64,000 nucleotides of DNA, taken from positions 20,298 through 84,297 of the forward strand of contig NZ_CABVHU010000025.1 in the NCBI RefSeq assembly GCF_902497855.1. The letters are read 5' to 3'. Shown here piece after piece: positions 1 through 8,140 of the stretch. Every line of letters starts with the position of its first letter. Within the stretch, counting starts at the first letter, position 1. The stretch is from Pseudomonas fluorescens. GTDB taxonomy: Bacteria; Pseudomonadota; Gammaproteobacteria; Pseudomonadales; Pseudomonadaceae. Both the position numbers and the translations under genes were made by a program. The notes under the pieces are model-generated. The model was given only the letters and a program-made list of their open reading frames with translations. It searched no databases and was not told the origin of the DNA.

Positions 1-1
1 A

Positions 2-1684
2 CGCTTCGACATCCAGGCCGACAAGCTGACCCCGACCGAGCTGCTCAATGCCTTGCTCAAGGCACCGGTAGACCTGTTGTGGAACGGCGGCATCGGCACC
101 TACGTCAAGGCCAGCAGCGAAAGCCACGCCGATGTCGGCGACAAGGCCAACGACGCACTGCGCGTGAACGGCAACGAACTGCGCTGCAAGGTGGTGGGCG
201 AGGGCGGTAACCTGGGCATGACCCAACTGGGCCGCGTCGAATTCGGTCTCAATGGCGGCGGTTCCAACACCGACTTCATCGACAACGCCGGTGGCGTGGA
301 CTGCTCCGACCACGAAGTGAACATCAAGATCCTGCTCAACGAAGTCGTGCACGCCGGTGACATGACCGAGAAGCAACGTAACCAATTGCTCGGCAGCATG
401 ACCGACGAAGTCGGCAACCTGGTGCTCGGCAACAACTACAAGCAGACTCAGGCCCTGTCCCTGGCGGCCCGTCGTGCCTACGTGCGGATTGCCGAATACA
501 AGCGCCTGATGAACGATCTGGAAAGCCGCGGCAAGCTGGATCGCGCCATTGAGTTCCTGCCGTCGGAAGAGGCCATCAACGAGCGCGTCGCGGAAGGCCA
601 CGGCCTGACCCGTGCCGAGCTGTCGGTGCTGATTTCCTACAGCAAGATCGACCTCAAGGAGGCGCTGCTCAATTCCCTGGTGCCGGACGACGACTACCTG
701 ACGCGCGACATGGAAACCGCTTTCCCGCCAAGCCTGGTGAGCAAGTTCTCCGCCGCCATGCGCCGTCACCGCCTGAAGCGCGAAATCGTCAGCACCCAGA
801 TCGCCAACGATCTGGTGAACCACATGGGCATCACCTTCGTGCAGCGACTCAAGGAGTCGACCGGCATGAGCCCGGCGAATGTGGCCGGTGCCTATGTCAT
901 CGTGCGTGACATCTTCCACCTCCCGCATTGGTTCCGTCAGATCGAAGCCCTGGATTATCAGGTATCGGCCGACGTGCAACTGGAGCTGATGGATGAGCTG
1001 ATGCGCCTGGGCCGTCGCGCTACGCGCTGGTTCCTGCGCAGCCGTCGCAACGAGCAGAACGCTGCCCGTGACGTCGCGCACTTCGGTCCGCACCTGGCGG
1101 CGCTGGGCCTCAAGCTCGACGAACTGCTGGAAGGTCCGACCCGGGTCGGCTGGCAGACTCGTTACCAGGCTTACGTTGCCGCTGGCGTACCCGAGTTGCT
1201 GGCGCGGATGGTTGCAGGCACCACTCACCTGTACACCTTGCTGCCGATCATCGAAGCCTCCGACGTGACCGGCCAGAACCCGGTCGACGTGGCCAAGGCT
1301 TACTTTGCCGTGGGCAGTGCGCTGGACATCACCTGGTACCTGCAACAGATCAGCGCCCTGCCGGTTGAAAACAACTGGCAGGCCCTGGCCCGTGAAGCGT
1401 TCCGTGATGATGTCGACTGGCAACAACGTGCGATCACCATCTCGGTCCTGCAACAGGGCGATGGCTCCCAGGACGTGGAAACACGCCTGGAGCTGTGGAT
1501 GGAGCAGCACGAAGGCATGGTCGAGCGCTGGCGCGCCATGCTGGTGGAACTGCGAGCCGCCAGCGGCACGGACTACGCCATGTACGCGGTGGCCAACCGC
1601 GAACTGTTGGACCTGGCGTTGAGCGGGCAAGCGGTAGTGCCTGCCGCTGCACCGGCCAGCAAGGTGCTGGAACCGGCTGCCTGA
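2..1684 (+). CDS. gdhB: NAD-specific glutamate dehydrogenase, C-terminal part (5' end outside window)
   Basis: Oxidatively deaminates glutamate to 2-oxoglutarate with NAD in the cytoplasm. The reading frame is open from base 2, so the gene begins before the window; 560 residues are present of a family that is about 1,600 residues long. The start of the visible part (LLWNGGIGTYVKASSESHAD followed by CKVVGEGGNLGMTQ) is typical of the catalytic core of the large 180-kDa class, and the rest is the long helical C-terminal region. An ATG at 53 is internal and not the start. A strong intrinsic terminator follows within 20 bases of the stop, so this is the last gene of its transcript. Family assignment is firm; the symbol follows P. 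aeruginosa usage. Confidence 0.93.
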   Translation, partial: RFDIQADKLTPTELLNALLKAPVDLLWNGGIGTYVKASSESHADVGDKANDALRVNGNELRCKVVGEGGNLGMTQLGRVEFGLNGGGSNTDFIDNAGGVDCSDHEVNIKILLNEVVHAGDMTEKQRNQLLGSMTDEVGNLVLGNNYKQTQALSLAARRAYVRIAEYKRLMNDLESRGKLDRAIEFLPSEEAINERVAEGHGLTRAELSVLISYSKIDLKEALLNSLVPDDDYLTRDMETAFPPSLVSKFSAAMRRHRLKREIVSTQIANDLVNHMGITFVQRLKESTGMSPANVAGAYVIVRDIFHLPHWFRQIEALDYQVSADVQLELMDELMRLGRRATRWFLRSRRNEQNAARDVAHFGPHLAALGLKLDELLEGPTRVGWQTRYQAYVAAGVPELLARMVAGTTHLYTLLPIIEASDVTGQNPVDVAKAYFAVGSALDITWYLQQISALPVENNWQALAREAFRDDVDWQQRAITISVLQQGDGSQDVETRLELWMEQHEGMVERWRAMLVELRAASGTDYAMYAVANRELLDLALSGQAVVPAAAPASKVLEPAA

Positions 1685-1700
1685 TCAGGCGTTGAACGAA

Positions 1701-1736
1701 AAAGCCCCGCATCGAGAGATGCGGGGCTTTTTTTTG
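1701..1736 (+). terminator. Rho-independent terminator of the glutamate dehydrogenase gene
   Basis: A perfect 13-bp stem (AAAGCCCCGCATC at 1701-1713 pairing with 1718-1730) closes a GAGA tetraloop and runs into a T-rich tail at 1728-1735. It starts 17 bases after the stop codon. Confidence 0.93.
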
Positions 1737-1740
1737 TTTT

Positions 1741-1853
1741 GATCATTCCCACGCTCTGCGTGGGAATGCCGCCACGGACGCTCTGCGTCCGCTGTTGAGG
1801 CTGTGACGCAGAGCGCCACGAGATTCATTCCCACGCAGAGCGTGGGAACGATC
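1741..1853. repeat. ~110 bp palindromic intergenic repeat, copy 1
   Basis: The element begins GATCATTCCCACGCTCTGCG and ends with the inverse, GCAGAGCGTGGGAACGATC, with an internal GGACGCTCTGCGTCC hairpin. Two related copies occur at 50234-50344 and 52758-52868. It looks like a non-autonomous intergenic repeat of the kind seen in P. fluorescens genomes. It lies between convergent genes. Confidence 0.85.
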
Positions 1854-1871
1854 TTTAAAAGGCCATTTGCC

Positions 1872-2582
1872 TCAATACAACTTCCAGCCTGTTTTATTAT
1901 CAATCATCGACACTTTATCTGTCGGCCCGGTCAATAAATTACTGAGCGATTGGTCAAACTTCTGCAGCGCCCGAACTTGTACATTCTGCTGTTCATTAAT
2001 GTCCGCAACAATCTCCTCGCTGCGCTTATAATCCGCCCATAACGGACTCAGCGCTTTAGCGTCATACCCTTGTGCAGTACCAATGTAGTTGAAGTTCGAA
2101 TCATAGAACATCGCACGGACATCCGCCTCGATGTCCGAGCTGCGCGACGTCATCAACTGACTGCGGGTATCGACTATCGCGACAACATCCGGTTTCGCCG
2201 CCCTGAGACTCTGCAGGTCCGGATACACCGTCACCGAGCCGAACTGACGTTGCAGGGAAGCCTTGACCCAGTCCACGGCCAGGTCCGGTTTTGAGGTGGC
2301 CACATAGGCATCGTGAATGGACTGCACCAGCAGACTCTGACCGAAACCTGTACCGGCGTTGGCCTGGTAGCGCTGAAGGTAGGCGCGGTTGGCCTGGGTA
2401 TTGTGACTGTAGACAAGGCCCAGGGACACGTTGCGGCCGCTGGTGACACTCGTGGCACTGCTGCGGCCGACCGGTTCGGTGAACAGGCTGCCGAGGGAAG
2501 AAACGGCTTTCGGTGCAGTGGGAACCGAACAGCCCGCTAGAAGAACCGTCATCGTCAAGGTACTGACAAGCGCAAGTTTCAT
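1872..2582 (-). CDS. Putative lipoprotein of unknown function
   Basis: A 236-residue protein with a lipoprotein signal (MKLALVSTLTMTVLLAGC, lipobox LLAGC, acylated Cys18), so it is probably anchored in the envelope. The start at 2582 was chosen over an upstream ATG at 2708 because it directly precedes the signal peptide and has a GGAG ribosome site 8 bases upstream. The mature part contains a stretch like GRNVSLGLVYSHNTQANRAY and ends in GWKLY. I do not recognise the family. Asp/Ser-rich segments around residues 130-165 (VVAIVDTRSQ, SDIEADVRAMFYD) suggest an alpha/beta fold. It is convergent with the glutamate dehydrogenase gene and appears to be a single-gene unit. Confidence 0.75.
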   Translation of the reverse strand: MKLALVSTLTMTVLLAGCSVPTAPKAVSSLGSLFTEPVGRSSATSVTSGRNVSLGLVYSHNTQANRAYLQRYQANAGTGFGQSLLVQSIHDAYVATSKPDLAVDWVKASLQRQFGSVTVYPDLQSLRAAKPDVVAIVDTRSQLMTSRSSDIEADVRAMFYDSNFNYIGTAQGYDAKALSPLWADYKRSEEIVADINEQQNVQVRALQKFDQSLSNLLTGPTDKVSMIDNKTGWKLY

Positions 2583-2811
2583 GGTGTTTCTCCAGTGAAA
2601 CAACTTGAGTTGGAATGCTTTAGATGCCGTAGTGGGCGGCGGTGATTCCAGACTAAACCTGTCGCGGCTCATTGTAAGAGCCCATCTTTGACCCAGACTG
2701 GTGATCACTAGTTTTTGTTTGGTTTAAAAGGTGCCGGCTAATTGCTTCGGGAAATAAACAGGTTCCAATTCGTCATGACTGCCTGTTTATTTATGGCTGA
2801 TGTAACAGCTA

Positions 2812-3231
2812 TCAGTTTTCCAGAGGGATCAAGACTTTCTCTTCCGGCGACAGCACCATGAATACCAACAACTTGGCAGGCTGGGTAGCGCTGGCATTTT
2901 TCGACACCAGATGTTCCGATCCAGCCGCCTCGTACCAATATTCGCCAGTCTTGTAGGTCATCTCCTTTTCACCCTTCACCTGGGAAGTGACGGCACCGGA
3001 AAGAACGTAGGCCATGGCCGTTCCCTCGTGCTTGTGAGCGATCGACGATTGGCCGGGCTGATAGTCGACTTCGATCATCAAGGCTTTTTTGCCCGGTACG
3101 TTTTTCAGCATCTGGTCCTGCAATACCGTGACTTTTTCCGAAGGGGCGCCGGTTTCATGGGCGAATGCAGCGGCTGAAACGGTCAGGGCCAGGGTGGCGA
3201 TGGAGGCAGCACAGAAACGCAAAGCTTTCAT
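2812..3231 (-). CDS. Exported cupin-domain protein
   Basis: A 139-residue protein with a Sec signal peptide (KALRFCAASIATLALTVSAAAFA, cleavage near residue 24) and a single cupin barrel. The cupin metal motif is visible as SSIAHKHEGTAMAYVLSG, with His-x-His as likely ligands, and a second strand set around GEYWYEAAGSEHLVSKN supplies another His. The substrate is unknown; small periplasmic cupins of this type are usually metal-binding or sugar/aldehyde-binding. An AGGTAA ribosome site precedes the ATG. It has no obvious operon partner. Confidence 0.82.
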   Translation of the reverse strand: MKALRFCAASIATLALTVSAAAFAHETGAPSEKVTVLQDQMLKNVPGKKALMIEVDYQPGQSSIAHKHEGTAMAYVLSGAVTSQVKGEKEMTYKTGEYWYEAAGSEHLVSKNASATQPAKLLVFMVLSPEEKVLIPLEN

Positions 3232-3341
3232 GGTTCATTACCTGCGGTGGTGAGTTGTCAGGGACCACGGTAATTCGCCAGCCGGGGCAATCAAACAGCC
3301 AATTTTCGCGAAGGTAAGGGGACCAATTGGCAACGCTGGAA

Positions 3342-3425
3342 TCAAAAGATCGCAGCCTTCGGCAGCTCCTGCAGGGGTACCCGTTGCCCTGCAGGAGTGG
3401 CTGGAGACTGCGATCTAACTTTTTA
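3342..3425. repeat. Intergenic 'AAAAGATCGCAGCC' repeat with dyad symmetry
   Basis: AAAGATCGCAGCC near 3344 and ACTGCGATCT near 3407 form the outer arms, with CTCCTGCAGGGG and CCCTGCAGGAG as inner arms. The same AAGATCGCAGCC core occurs at 32714-32822 and at 46000-46030. It lies just past the 3' end of the minus-strand gene 3423-3716 and may act as its terminator. Confidence 0.6.
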
Positions 3426-3716
3426 AACGATAGGGAAACTATTGAAGTCGACGGCGTTGGCCAGTCGGCTGTCGATCAGGCCGATAAAGCCTTGCACTTC
3501 AGGGTTGTTGAAATGCATCTGCATGGCGGCTTCCGATTGCCAGCGGGCGCTGACTGTCCAGCGGGTGTCGTCCTCGGGGCAGCGGTCCACCATATAGGAG
3601 TCGCAACCCGGTAGTTCACGCAGGGTTTCGACGATTTTTTGCAGTTGCCTGCCGAGCTCTTCCGAGCGGCCGGCCGCAGCCTGCACCTTCACGGTATTGA
3701 TCACTTCGTTGGACAT
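3423..3716 (-). CDS. Antibiotic biosynthesis monooxygenase (ABM) family protein
   Basis: A 97-residue small ferredoxin-like-fold protein. The family pattern is visible: VINTVKVQAAAGRSEELGRQ at the start, a central PGCDSYMVDRCPEDDTRWTV, then ARWQSEAAMQMHFNNPEVQG. Members are cofactor-free quinol or polyketide monooxygenases, or have an unknown role. It stands alone between two intergenic repeats or spacers. The exact substrate cannot be read from the sequence. Confidence 0.8.
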   Translation of the reverse strand: MSNEVINTVKVQAAAGRSEELGRQLQKIVETLRELPGCDSYMVDRCPEDDTRWTVSARWQSEAAMQMHFNNPEVQGFIGLIDSRLANAVDFNSFPIV

Positions 3717-3839
3717 TGCTCACACTCCTGAATCAGGCCGGACGAATCCTGCTCACTGAGAGATCACGCCCATTCAGGATAGGCCTGGCCCATCGGACCA
3801 CCAATAGCCAATCGCCGGATAAAAACCCAGACCAATCCG

Positions 3840-5273
3840 TCAGGCGACCTGCTGCAAAATGTCCCGAACACGGTCCAGGGCGATGTCGATGTCCAGGGTT
3901 TCGATGGCGCCAAAGCCCAGGAAAAACCCGGCCTGTGGTGCTTGCTGGTAGAAAAAGCTGTCGATGGCGTAAAGGCCGACTTCGACCTTTCTGGCGAGCG
4001 TAATCACTAATGGAATATCGATAGGCACTTTGCACATAACCACCATGTGGAAGCCGGCCGTGGTCGGCACGGCCTCAAGCCAGGGCGCAAGGTCGCCGGC
4101 CATGCGCGCGAGGATTCGTTCGCGGCGCCCGGCATAGATCGTATGGCAGCGCCGAATGTGCTTGAGCAGGCAGCCTTCGGCGATGAACTTGGCCAGTGCC
4201 CATTGGGGCAGGGTGGAGGTGTGCAGATCGGTGAGTTGCTTGGCGCGAATCACCGCTTCAAGAATGGCCGGCGGCAGAATCGCATAACCCAGTCGCAATT
4301 CCGGCAACAGGGTTTTGGAAAAGGTGCCGACATAAGCGACGATCCCACGCTCATCCATGCTTTGCAGGGAGTCGGTGGGACGGCCTTCGTAGCGGAATTC
4401 GCTATCGTAATCGTCTTCGATGATGATCGCGCCCAGGGCGTAGGCCCGTTCCAGCAGCGCCACCCGACGCTCCTGGCTCATGGGCATGCCCAGGGGGAAC
4501 TGGTGGGACGGGGTAACGTAAATCAGCCGGGTGCCCTCGGGAATCTTGTCGACCTGCAGGCCTTCGGCATCTACCGGCACCCCGATCACACGGGCGCCGT
4601 GGGTGCCGAACAGCAAGCGCGCCGGCGGGTACCCGGGGTCTTCCATGGCCACCAGGCTGCCCGGGCTCGTCAGGACCCGGGAAATCAGGTCCAGCGCCTG
4701 TTGCGCACCGTTGCACACCACCACGTCCTCATCCTGGCAGTTGACCCCGCGAGAAAACGCGATATGCCGTGCAATTGCGTTGCGCAACGCCGGCAGGCCC
4801 TCGGGCAAGCTGTAAAAGCCCTTGGAACCGGCGATCTGGCGCAAGGCGTGCGAGGTGCAGCGCCGCCAGTCGTCCTGGGGAAACTGGCCCTTGCTGGTGG
4901 CGCCGCCGATGAAGTCGTAGCGCAACGAGCCTTCCAGGGTCGGATGGCGCAGAAACACCGGCAGGTTGCGCCAGGTCTCGATGACATCAAAACCGGCCAG
5001 TTCCGAATGGCTCTGTTTCCGGGTGACTTTCGCCGCGCGGGCGTTGACGTAGGTGCCTTTGCCGATCACCCCGGTCAGGAAGTTTTCGTAGGTCAGCTGG
5101 GTGTAGGTGTCGGAAATGGTCTTGCGCGAAATGCCCAGCTGTTGCGCCAGCAACCTGCTGGGCGGAAGCTGCGTCCCGGCTGCCAGGCGGCCGGATTCGA
5201 TGGCGCTGCGCAGCTGCTGGTACAACTGGCCTGACAAGTCCTTGCGGCCGTTGATGACAACATGAAGTTCCAT
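3840..5273 (-). CDS. MocR-family regulator (GntR helix-turn-helix plus PLP aminotransferase-like domain)
   Basis: A 477-residue DNA-binding regulator with the MocR layout: winged helix at residues ~12-76 (LYQQLRSAIESGRLAAGTQL, GISRKTISDTYTQL), linker, then a fold-type I aminotransferase domain from ~115. The pyridoxal phosphate lysine is Lys320 in YVGTFSKTLLPELRLGY, and IIIEDDYDSEFRY carries the cofactor-ring aspartate. Such proteins use PLP as an effector (for example PdxR). It is divergent from the AhpD-like gene at 5480, with ~200 bases between the starts, which makes that gene the likely target. Start at 5273. Confidence 0.88.
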   Translation of the reverse strand: MELHVVINGRKDLSGQLYQQLRSAIESGRLAAGTQLPPSRLLAQQLGISRKTISDTYTQLTYENFLTGVIGKGTYVNARAAKVTRKQSHSELAGFDVIETWRNLPVFLRHPTLEGSLRYDFIGGATSKGQFPQDDWRRCTSHALRQIAGSKGFYSLPEGLPALRNAIARHIAFSRGVNCQDEDVVVCNGAQQALDLISRVLTSPGSLVAMEDPGYPPARLLFGTHGARVIGVPVDAEGLQVDKIPEGTRLIYVTPSHQFPLGMPMSQERRVALLERAYALGAIIIEDDYDSEFRYEGRPTDSLQSMDERGIVAYVGTFSKTLLPELRLGYAILPPAILEAVIRAKQLTDLHTSTLPQWALAKFIAEGCLLKHIRRCHTIYAGRRERILARMAGDLAPWLEAVPTTAGFHMVVMCKVPIDIPLVITLARKVEVGLYAIDSFFYQQAPQAGFFLGFGAIETLDIDIALDRVRDILQQVA

Positions 5274-5479
5274 ACCGGCGAGGCTCCTGCAGCGGTTGTG
5301 GCGCGTGTGCGTCGCGCCAGATTACCTGCATGAGCGGCTGCGCAATAGTTGCGTGGGCGAAAAACTGCGGATTGGTCTGCTGCCTGAGTGGTGCAGCGGT
5401 TTTTCGCTGAATTGGATCTGTAACGCCCGTGCATCAGCGTCTACCTTGGATGTACACGTCCGATCAATCAGGTTGCCCC

Positions 5480-5920
5480 ATGAGCCCCCGTCTGGATTAC
5501 TACAGCGCTTCGCCCAAGGCGATGAAAGCGATGATTGCCATGGAAGCCTTGACCAGCAACCTCAGCATCGAGCCGGCCTTGCTGCACCTGATCAAGATCC
5601 GCGCCTCGCAACTCAATGGCTGCGCCTTCTGCACCGATATGCACTCGGTGGATGCCCGGCGTCTCGGTGAGACCGATCGCCGGCTGTATTCGATTGTGGT
5701 CTGGCGCGACAGCGGCTTTTTCAACGCTCGGGAACGCGCGGCGCTGGCGTGGACCGAAGCGGTGACGCTGCTGTCGGAAAGTCATGTGCCGGATGACGTC
5801 TATGAACAGGCCCGCAGGGAATTCAACGAAAACGAAATGGTGGACCTGACCATCGCCGTCACCACCATCAACAGCTGGAATCGCCTGGCGGTGAGTTTTC
5901 GGCAGACCCCCAGCGAGTGA
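5480..5920 (+). CDS. AhpD-like carboxymuconolactone decarboxylase family protein
   Basis: A 146-residue alkylhydroperoxidase-like protein. The redox centre is visible as LNGCAFCTDMHSVDA: Cys48-x-x-Cys51 and His55, the AhpD proton-relay arrangement. This family reduces peroxides or disulfides. The start at 5480 was preferred over in-frame ATGs at 5429 and 5450 because MSPRLDYYSASPKAM is the normal family N-terminus and AGGTT lies upstream. It is divergently transcribed from the MocR regulator at 3840-5273, a pairing that suggests direct control. Only a short gap separates it from the LysR gene downstream. Confidence 0.87.
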   Translation: MSPRLDYYSASPKAMKAMIAMEALTSNLSIEPALLHLIKIRASQLNGCAFCTDMHSVDARRLGETDRRLYSIVVWRDSGFFNARERAALAWTEAVTLLSESHVPDDVYEQARREFNENEMVDLTIAVTTINSWNRLAVSFRQTPSE

Positions 5921-5995
5921 GGCAACTGTCACACCAGGTTCATGAAAGACGCTCAAGATAGGAGGCTTCGGAAACGGATCGACAAGGAGTCATCG

Positions 5996-6976
5996 ATGCC
6001 CTATATGGAAACCTCAGGCCGTCAAGGAGTCGCCCGCTATCGCGCGCCTGTAGCCACTACCCTGTCCTGGCGCACGCTGGCGGCGGCGCTCGATCCAGAG
6101 CTCGTGCAGTCGTTCCGGGTCATTGCCCGGTGCGGCTGTTTCATGCAGGCGGCCCGTAGCCTCAACATCAAGGCGACCCTGCTGCGCAAACAATTGGCGC
6201 AGCTTGAATCGCAATTGCAGTGTTCACTGTTCAGCCATAACGACAATGGTCTTGCCCTCAGCCGTGATGGTTTGCAGCTGCAGGCGCAGTTGATCGCCTT
6301 GGCCCATGAACGTGAATTGCCGGTGATCGAACAGCCGTTGATACGCCTGGCCGTCAGCGAAACCATCCTGCACGACATTCTCGGCCGCGACCTGGTCTCG
6401 CTGTTGCGCCGCAATGCCAGCGTACGCCTGGACATCATCTCCCTGGACAGCGAATTGTCCCTGCAAGCCATCAGTGCCGACGTGGTGGTATGGCTGGCCG
6501 GCACTGATTCACCGTTGCCAGGCCCGTGTTTTTTCACCAGCGAACCCCAAGGGCTGGCGCGGCTCGATTACCTGCCGCACATCGCCAAGCGCTATTCGCG
6601 GGTCGCGGCCCGGCCGGACAGCCTGGAAGACCTGGCCGATTTCATGCTGGTGCAGTGGCAGCATGATCGTCAGGTCGAGCATTTTCGGCCATGGAACAAT
6701 GTGGTGGATCAACGCCTGGCGGGGGTGGTGCAGTTGCATTCCTATGAACTGATGCTGGAGATGATCCGCTGCAGCGCATGCATTGGCCTGCTGCCGCACT
6801 ATATGAGCCGGTTCGACCGGGGGTTGGTGGCATTGCCGGGACTGTTCGGGCAACCGATGCAGCGCCAGGTGTGGATGGCGGTCAATGCCGATTCCCGGGA
6901 AGAGGCCGGGGTGCGGATGATCGTCGAGTTGATCCACAACACCTTCGAAGAGCGGCGGGAGTGGTTCGAAAGCTGA
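5996..6976 (+). CDS. LysR-family transcriptional regulator
   Basis: A 326-residue regulator. The helix-turn-helix is at roughly residues 35-90 (LVQSFRVIARCGCFMQAARS, then LNIKATLLRKQLAQLESQLQ), which matches the LysR pattern. The effector-binding domain follows from ~110 (LIRLAVSETILHDILGRDLV). The start at 5996 has a perfect AAGGAG at 5984-5989, 6 bases upstream; the longer frame from 5942 lacks support. The first ~25 residues before the HTH are longer than usual for the family. It lies 75 bases after the AhpD-like gene on the same strand. The target is not evident. Confidence 0.83.
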   Translation: MPYMETSGRQGVARYRAPVATTLSWRTLAAALDPELVQSFRVIARCGCFMQAARSLNIKATLLRKQLAQLESQLQCSLFSHNDNGLALSRDGLQLQAQLIALAHERELPVIEQPLIRLAVSETILHDILGRDLVSLLRRNASVRLDIISLDSELSLQAISADVVVWLAGTDSPLPGPCFFTSEPQGLARLDYLPHIAKRYSRVAARPDSLEDLADFMLVQWQHDRQVEHFRPWNNVVDQRLAGVVQLHSYELMLEMIRCSACIGLLPHYMSRFDRGLVALPGLFGQPMQRQVWMAVNADSREEAGVRMIVELIHNTFEERREWFES

Positions 6977-6987
6977 ACGCGCTTGAA

Positions 6988-7089
6988 CTGTAGGAGCCGG
7001 CTTGCTGGCGAAGGCGTCGTCATGGGCATTGCAAGGCTCGAGGCCGCCTTCGCTGCGGTGCGGCGACCCGACAAGCCAGCTCCTACATG
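6988..7089. repeat. REP doublet (REPIN)
   Basis: Two inverted REP copies, CTGTAGGAGCCGGCTTGCTG and the complement CAAGCCAGCTCCTACA, flank a ~45 bp spacer. The spacer shares GGCTCGAGGCCGCCTTCGC-like sequence with the REPIN at 63734-63820. It is intergenic, between the LysR gene and the next gene. Confidence 0.88.
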
Positions 7090-7224
7090 GGGTCTCGCCA
7101 TACCGGAAGAATGCGTTACTGGTCACCCCCAGTCAGTACCGCTCACGCTTTTAGTCGTACGCCGCCAGCGCGCATCTGCCATGCTCAAAGTCCGCAGCAC
7201 CGCTTCAATCAAAGGAACACCGCA

Positions 7225-7719
7225 ATGGACGACGTACAGCAACTGGGTGAGATGCTTCGCCACTACGCAGAAAGCGAAGCGCACAAGAAACAACTGTTTG
7301 AGTCGCAATCGGCCGTGTGGGCGACGCGCATTAGTGAGCTGTTCGATCAGATCCAGCAGTGGCTGGAACCGGTCAAGGCGCCCAACCTGCTGGAAGTGAG
7401 CCGCGAGGCCTATGTTGCATCGGGACCCAGCGTTCCGCTCGAGACCTCGACCTTCAAGACCGAAAAACTGAGCATCGTCATAGCCGGCAAACCGGTGGAG
7501 TTCGTGCCGGATGTGATGGGTGCCGGTGGCCAGATATCCCTGGCGGTGATGGGCCTGACTGCCGCGCGGTATGGCAGCATTTCGCTGGTGTGCCTGCCGC
7601 CGTCGAACAGCTGGCAGTGGCGCAAGACCAACGGCCTGAAAGACCCGGACACCTTTGCGTTCGATGCAAACTTCCTGGCGCAGCAGTTGCAGAGCCTGAT
7701 CCCGCGCGACCGCGGCTGA
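7225..7719 (+). CDS. Hypothetical protein
   Basis: A 164-residue soluble protein without a signal peptide or membrane segment. The N-terminal ~60 residues are helical and charged (LGEMLRHYAESEAHKKQLFE, ISELFDQIQQWLEPVKAPN). The rest looks beta-rich (LSIVIAGKPVEFVPDVMGAG, YGSISLVCLPPSNSWQWRKT). The start at 7225 is supported by AAAGGAAC 8-9 bases upstream; the longer open frame from 7087 runs through REP-adjacent sequence. I do not recognise the family. It is flanked by REP arrays on both sides and so is a single-gene unit. Confidence 0.7.
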   Translation: MDDVQQLGEMLRHYAESEAHKKQLFESQSAVWATRISELFDQIQQWLEPVKAPNLLEVSREAYVASGPSVPLETSTFKTEKLSIVIAGKPVEFVPDVMGAGGQISLAVMGLTAARYGSISLVCLPPSNSWQWRKTNGLKDPDTFAFDANFLAQQLQSLIPRDRG

Positions 7720-7728
7720 TCCGAGACC

Positions 7729-7888
7729 GCTTTCGCTGGCAAGCCAGCTCCTGTAGGAGCGAGCTTGCTCGCGAAAAACCGGAGAACGACGCGGCATGTC
7801 AGATTTGCCGCGTCATCGTTGACGACCATCGTCGGAACGCCGCCCGGAGCAAGCCAGCTCCTTCAGGAGCTGGCTTGCCAGCGAAGAC
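7729..7888. repeat. REP cluster
   Basis: Several REP halves: TTTCGCTGGCAAGCCAGCTC at 7731, GTAGGAGCGAGCTTGCTCGC at 7753, and an abutting head-to-head pair AGCAAGCCAGCTCCTTCAGG / AGCTGGCTTGCCAGCGAAG at 7849-7885. It occupies the space between two genes that converge here and may end both transcripts. Confidence 0.82.
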
Positions 7889-7903
7889 GTCAGTGACTGC
7901 ACC

Positions 7904-8125
7904 TCACATTTGCAGATTCACCCACCCAGGTTTTTCTACCTCCGGCGCCACCGCTTTAACCGTCTTCCCCGTCGCCAATTCCACCCGCCGCGCCACCTCC
8001 GGATCATCGGCAAACGGAATCAGGCTCGCATCCTCCAGACTCTCAGCCGTCTGATGCTTCAGGCAGTATTCAACCGCCAACCAAAGCCCCATCACGCCGA
8101 CTATATTCAGCACGACCTCGATCAT
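7904..8125 (-). CDS. ccoQ: Small membrane protein paired with orphan CcoN (CcoQ-like)
   Basis: A 73-residue protein with one N-terminal membrane helix (IEVVLNIVGVMGLWLAVEYC) and an acidic hydrophilic tail. Its gene begins 15 bases after the stop of the orphan ccoN gene on the same strand, so the two are one operon. In Pseudomonas, orphan ccoN copies (such as ccoN4 of P. aeruginosa) are accompanied by a small ccoQ-like gene; this fits that arrangement. CcoQ assists stability of cbb3 oxidase. The symbol is given from context and topology because the sequence itself is weakly conserved. Confidence 0.65.
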   Translation of the reverse strand: MIEVVLNIVGVMGLWLAVEYCLKHQTAESLEDASLIPFADDPEVARRVELATGKTVKAVAPEVEKPGWVNLQM

Positions 8126-8140
8126 CTCAAGCTCCTCGCC

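Noticed and set aside
2583..2708. N-terminal extension of the first lipoprotein to the ATG at 2708
   Set aside because: The extension puts 42 polar residues before a perfect lipoprotein signal, and the internal ATG has its own ribosome site.
7729..7888. CRISPR-like array
   Set aside because: Repeats are inverted REP pairs with uneven spacing and no direct-repeat/spacer regularity or cas genes.
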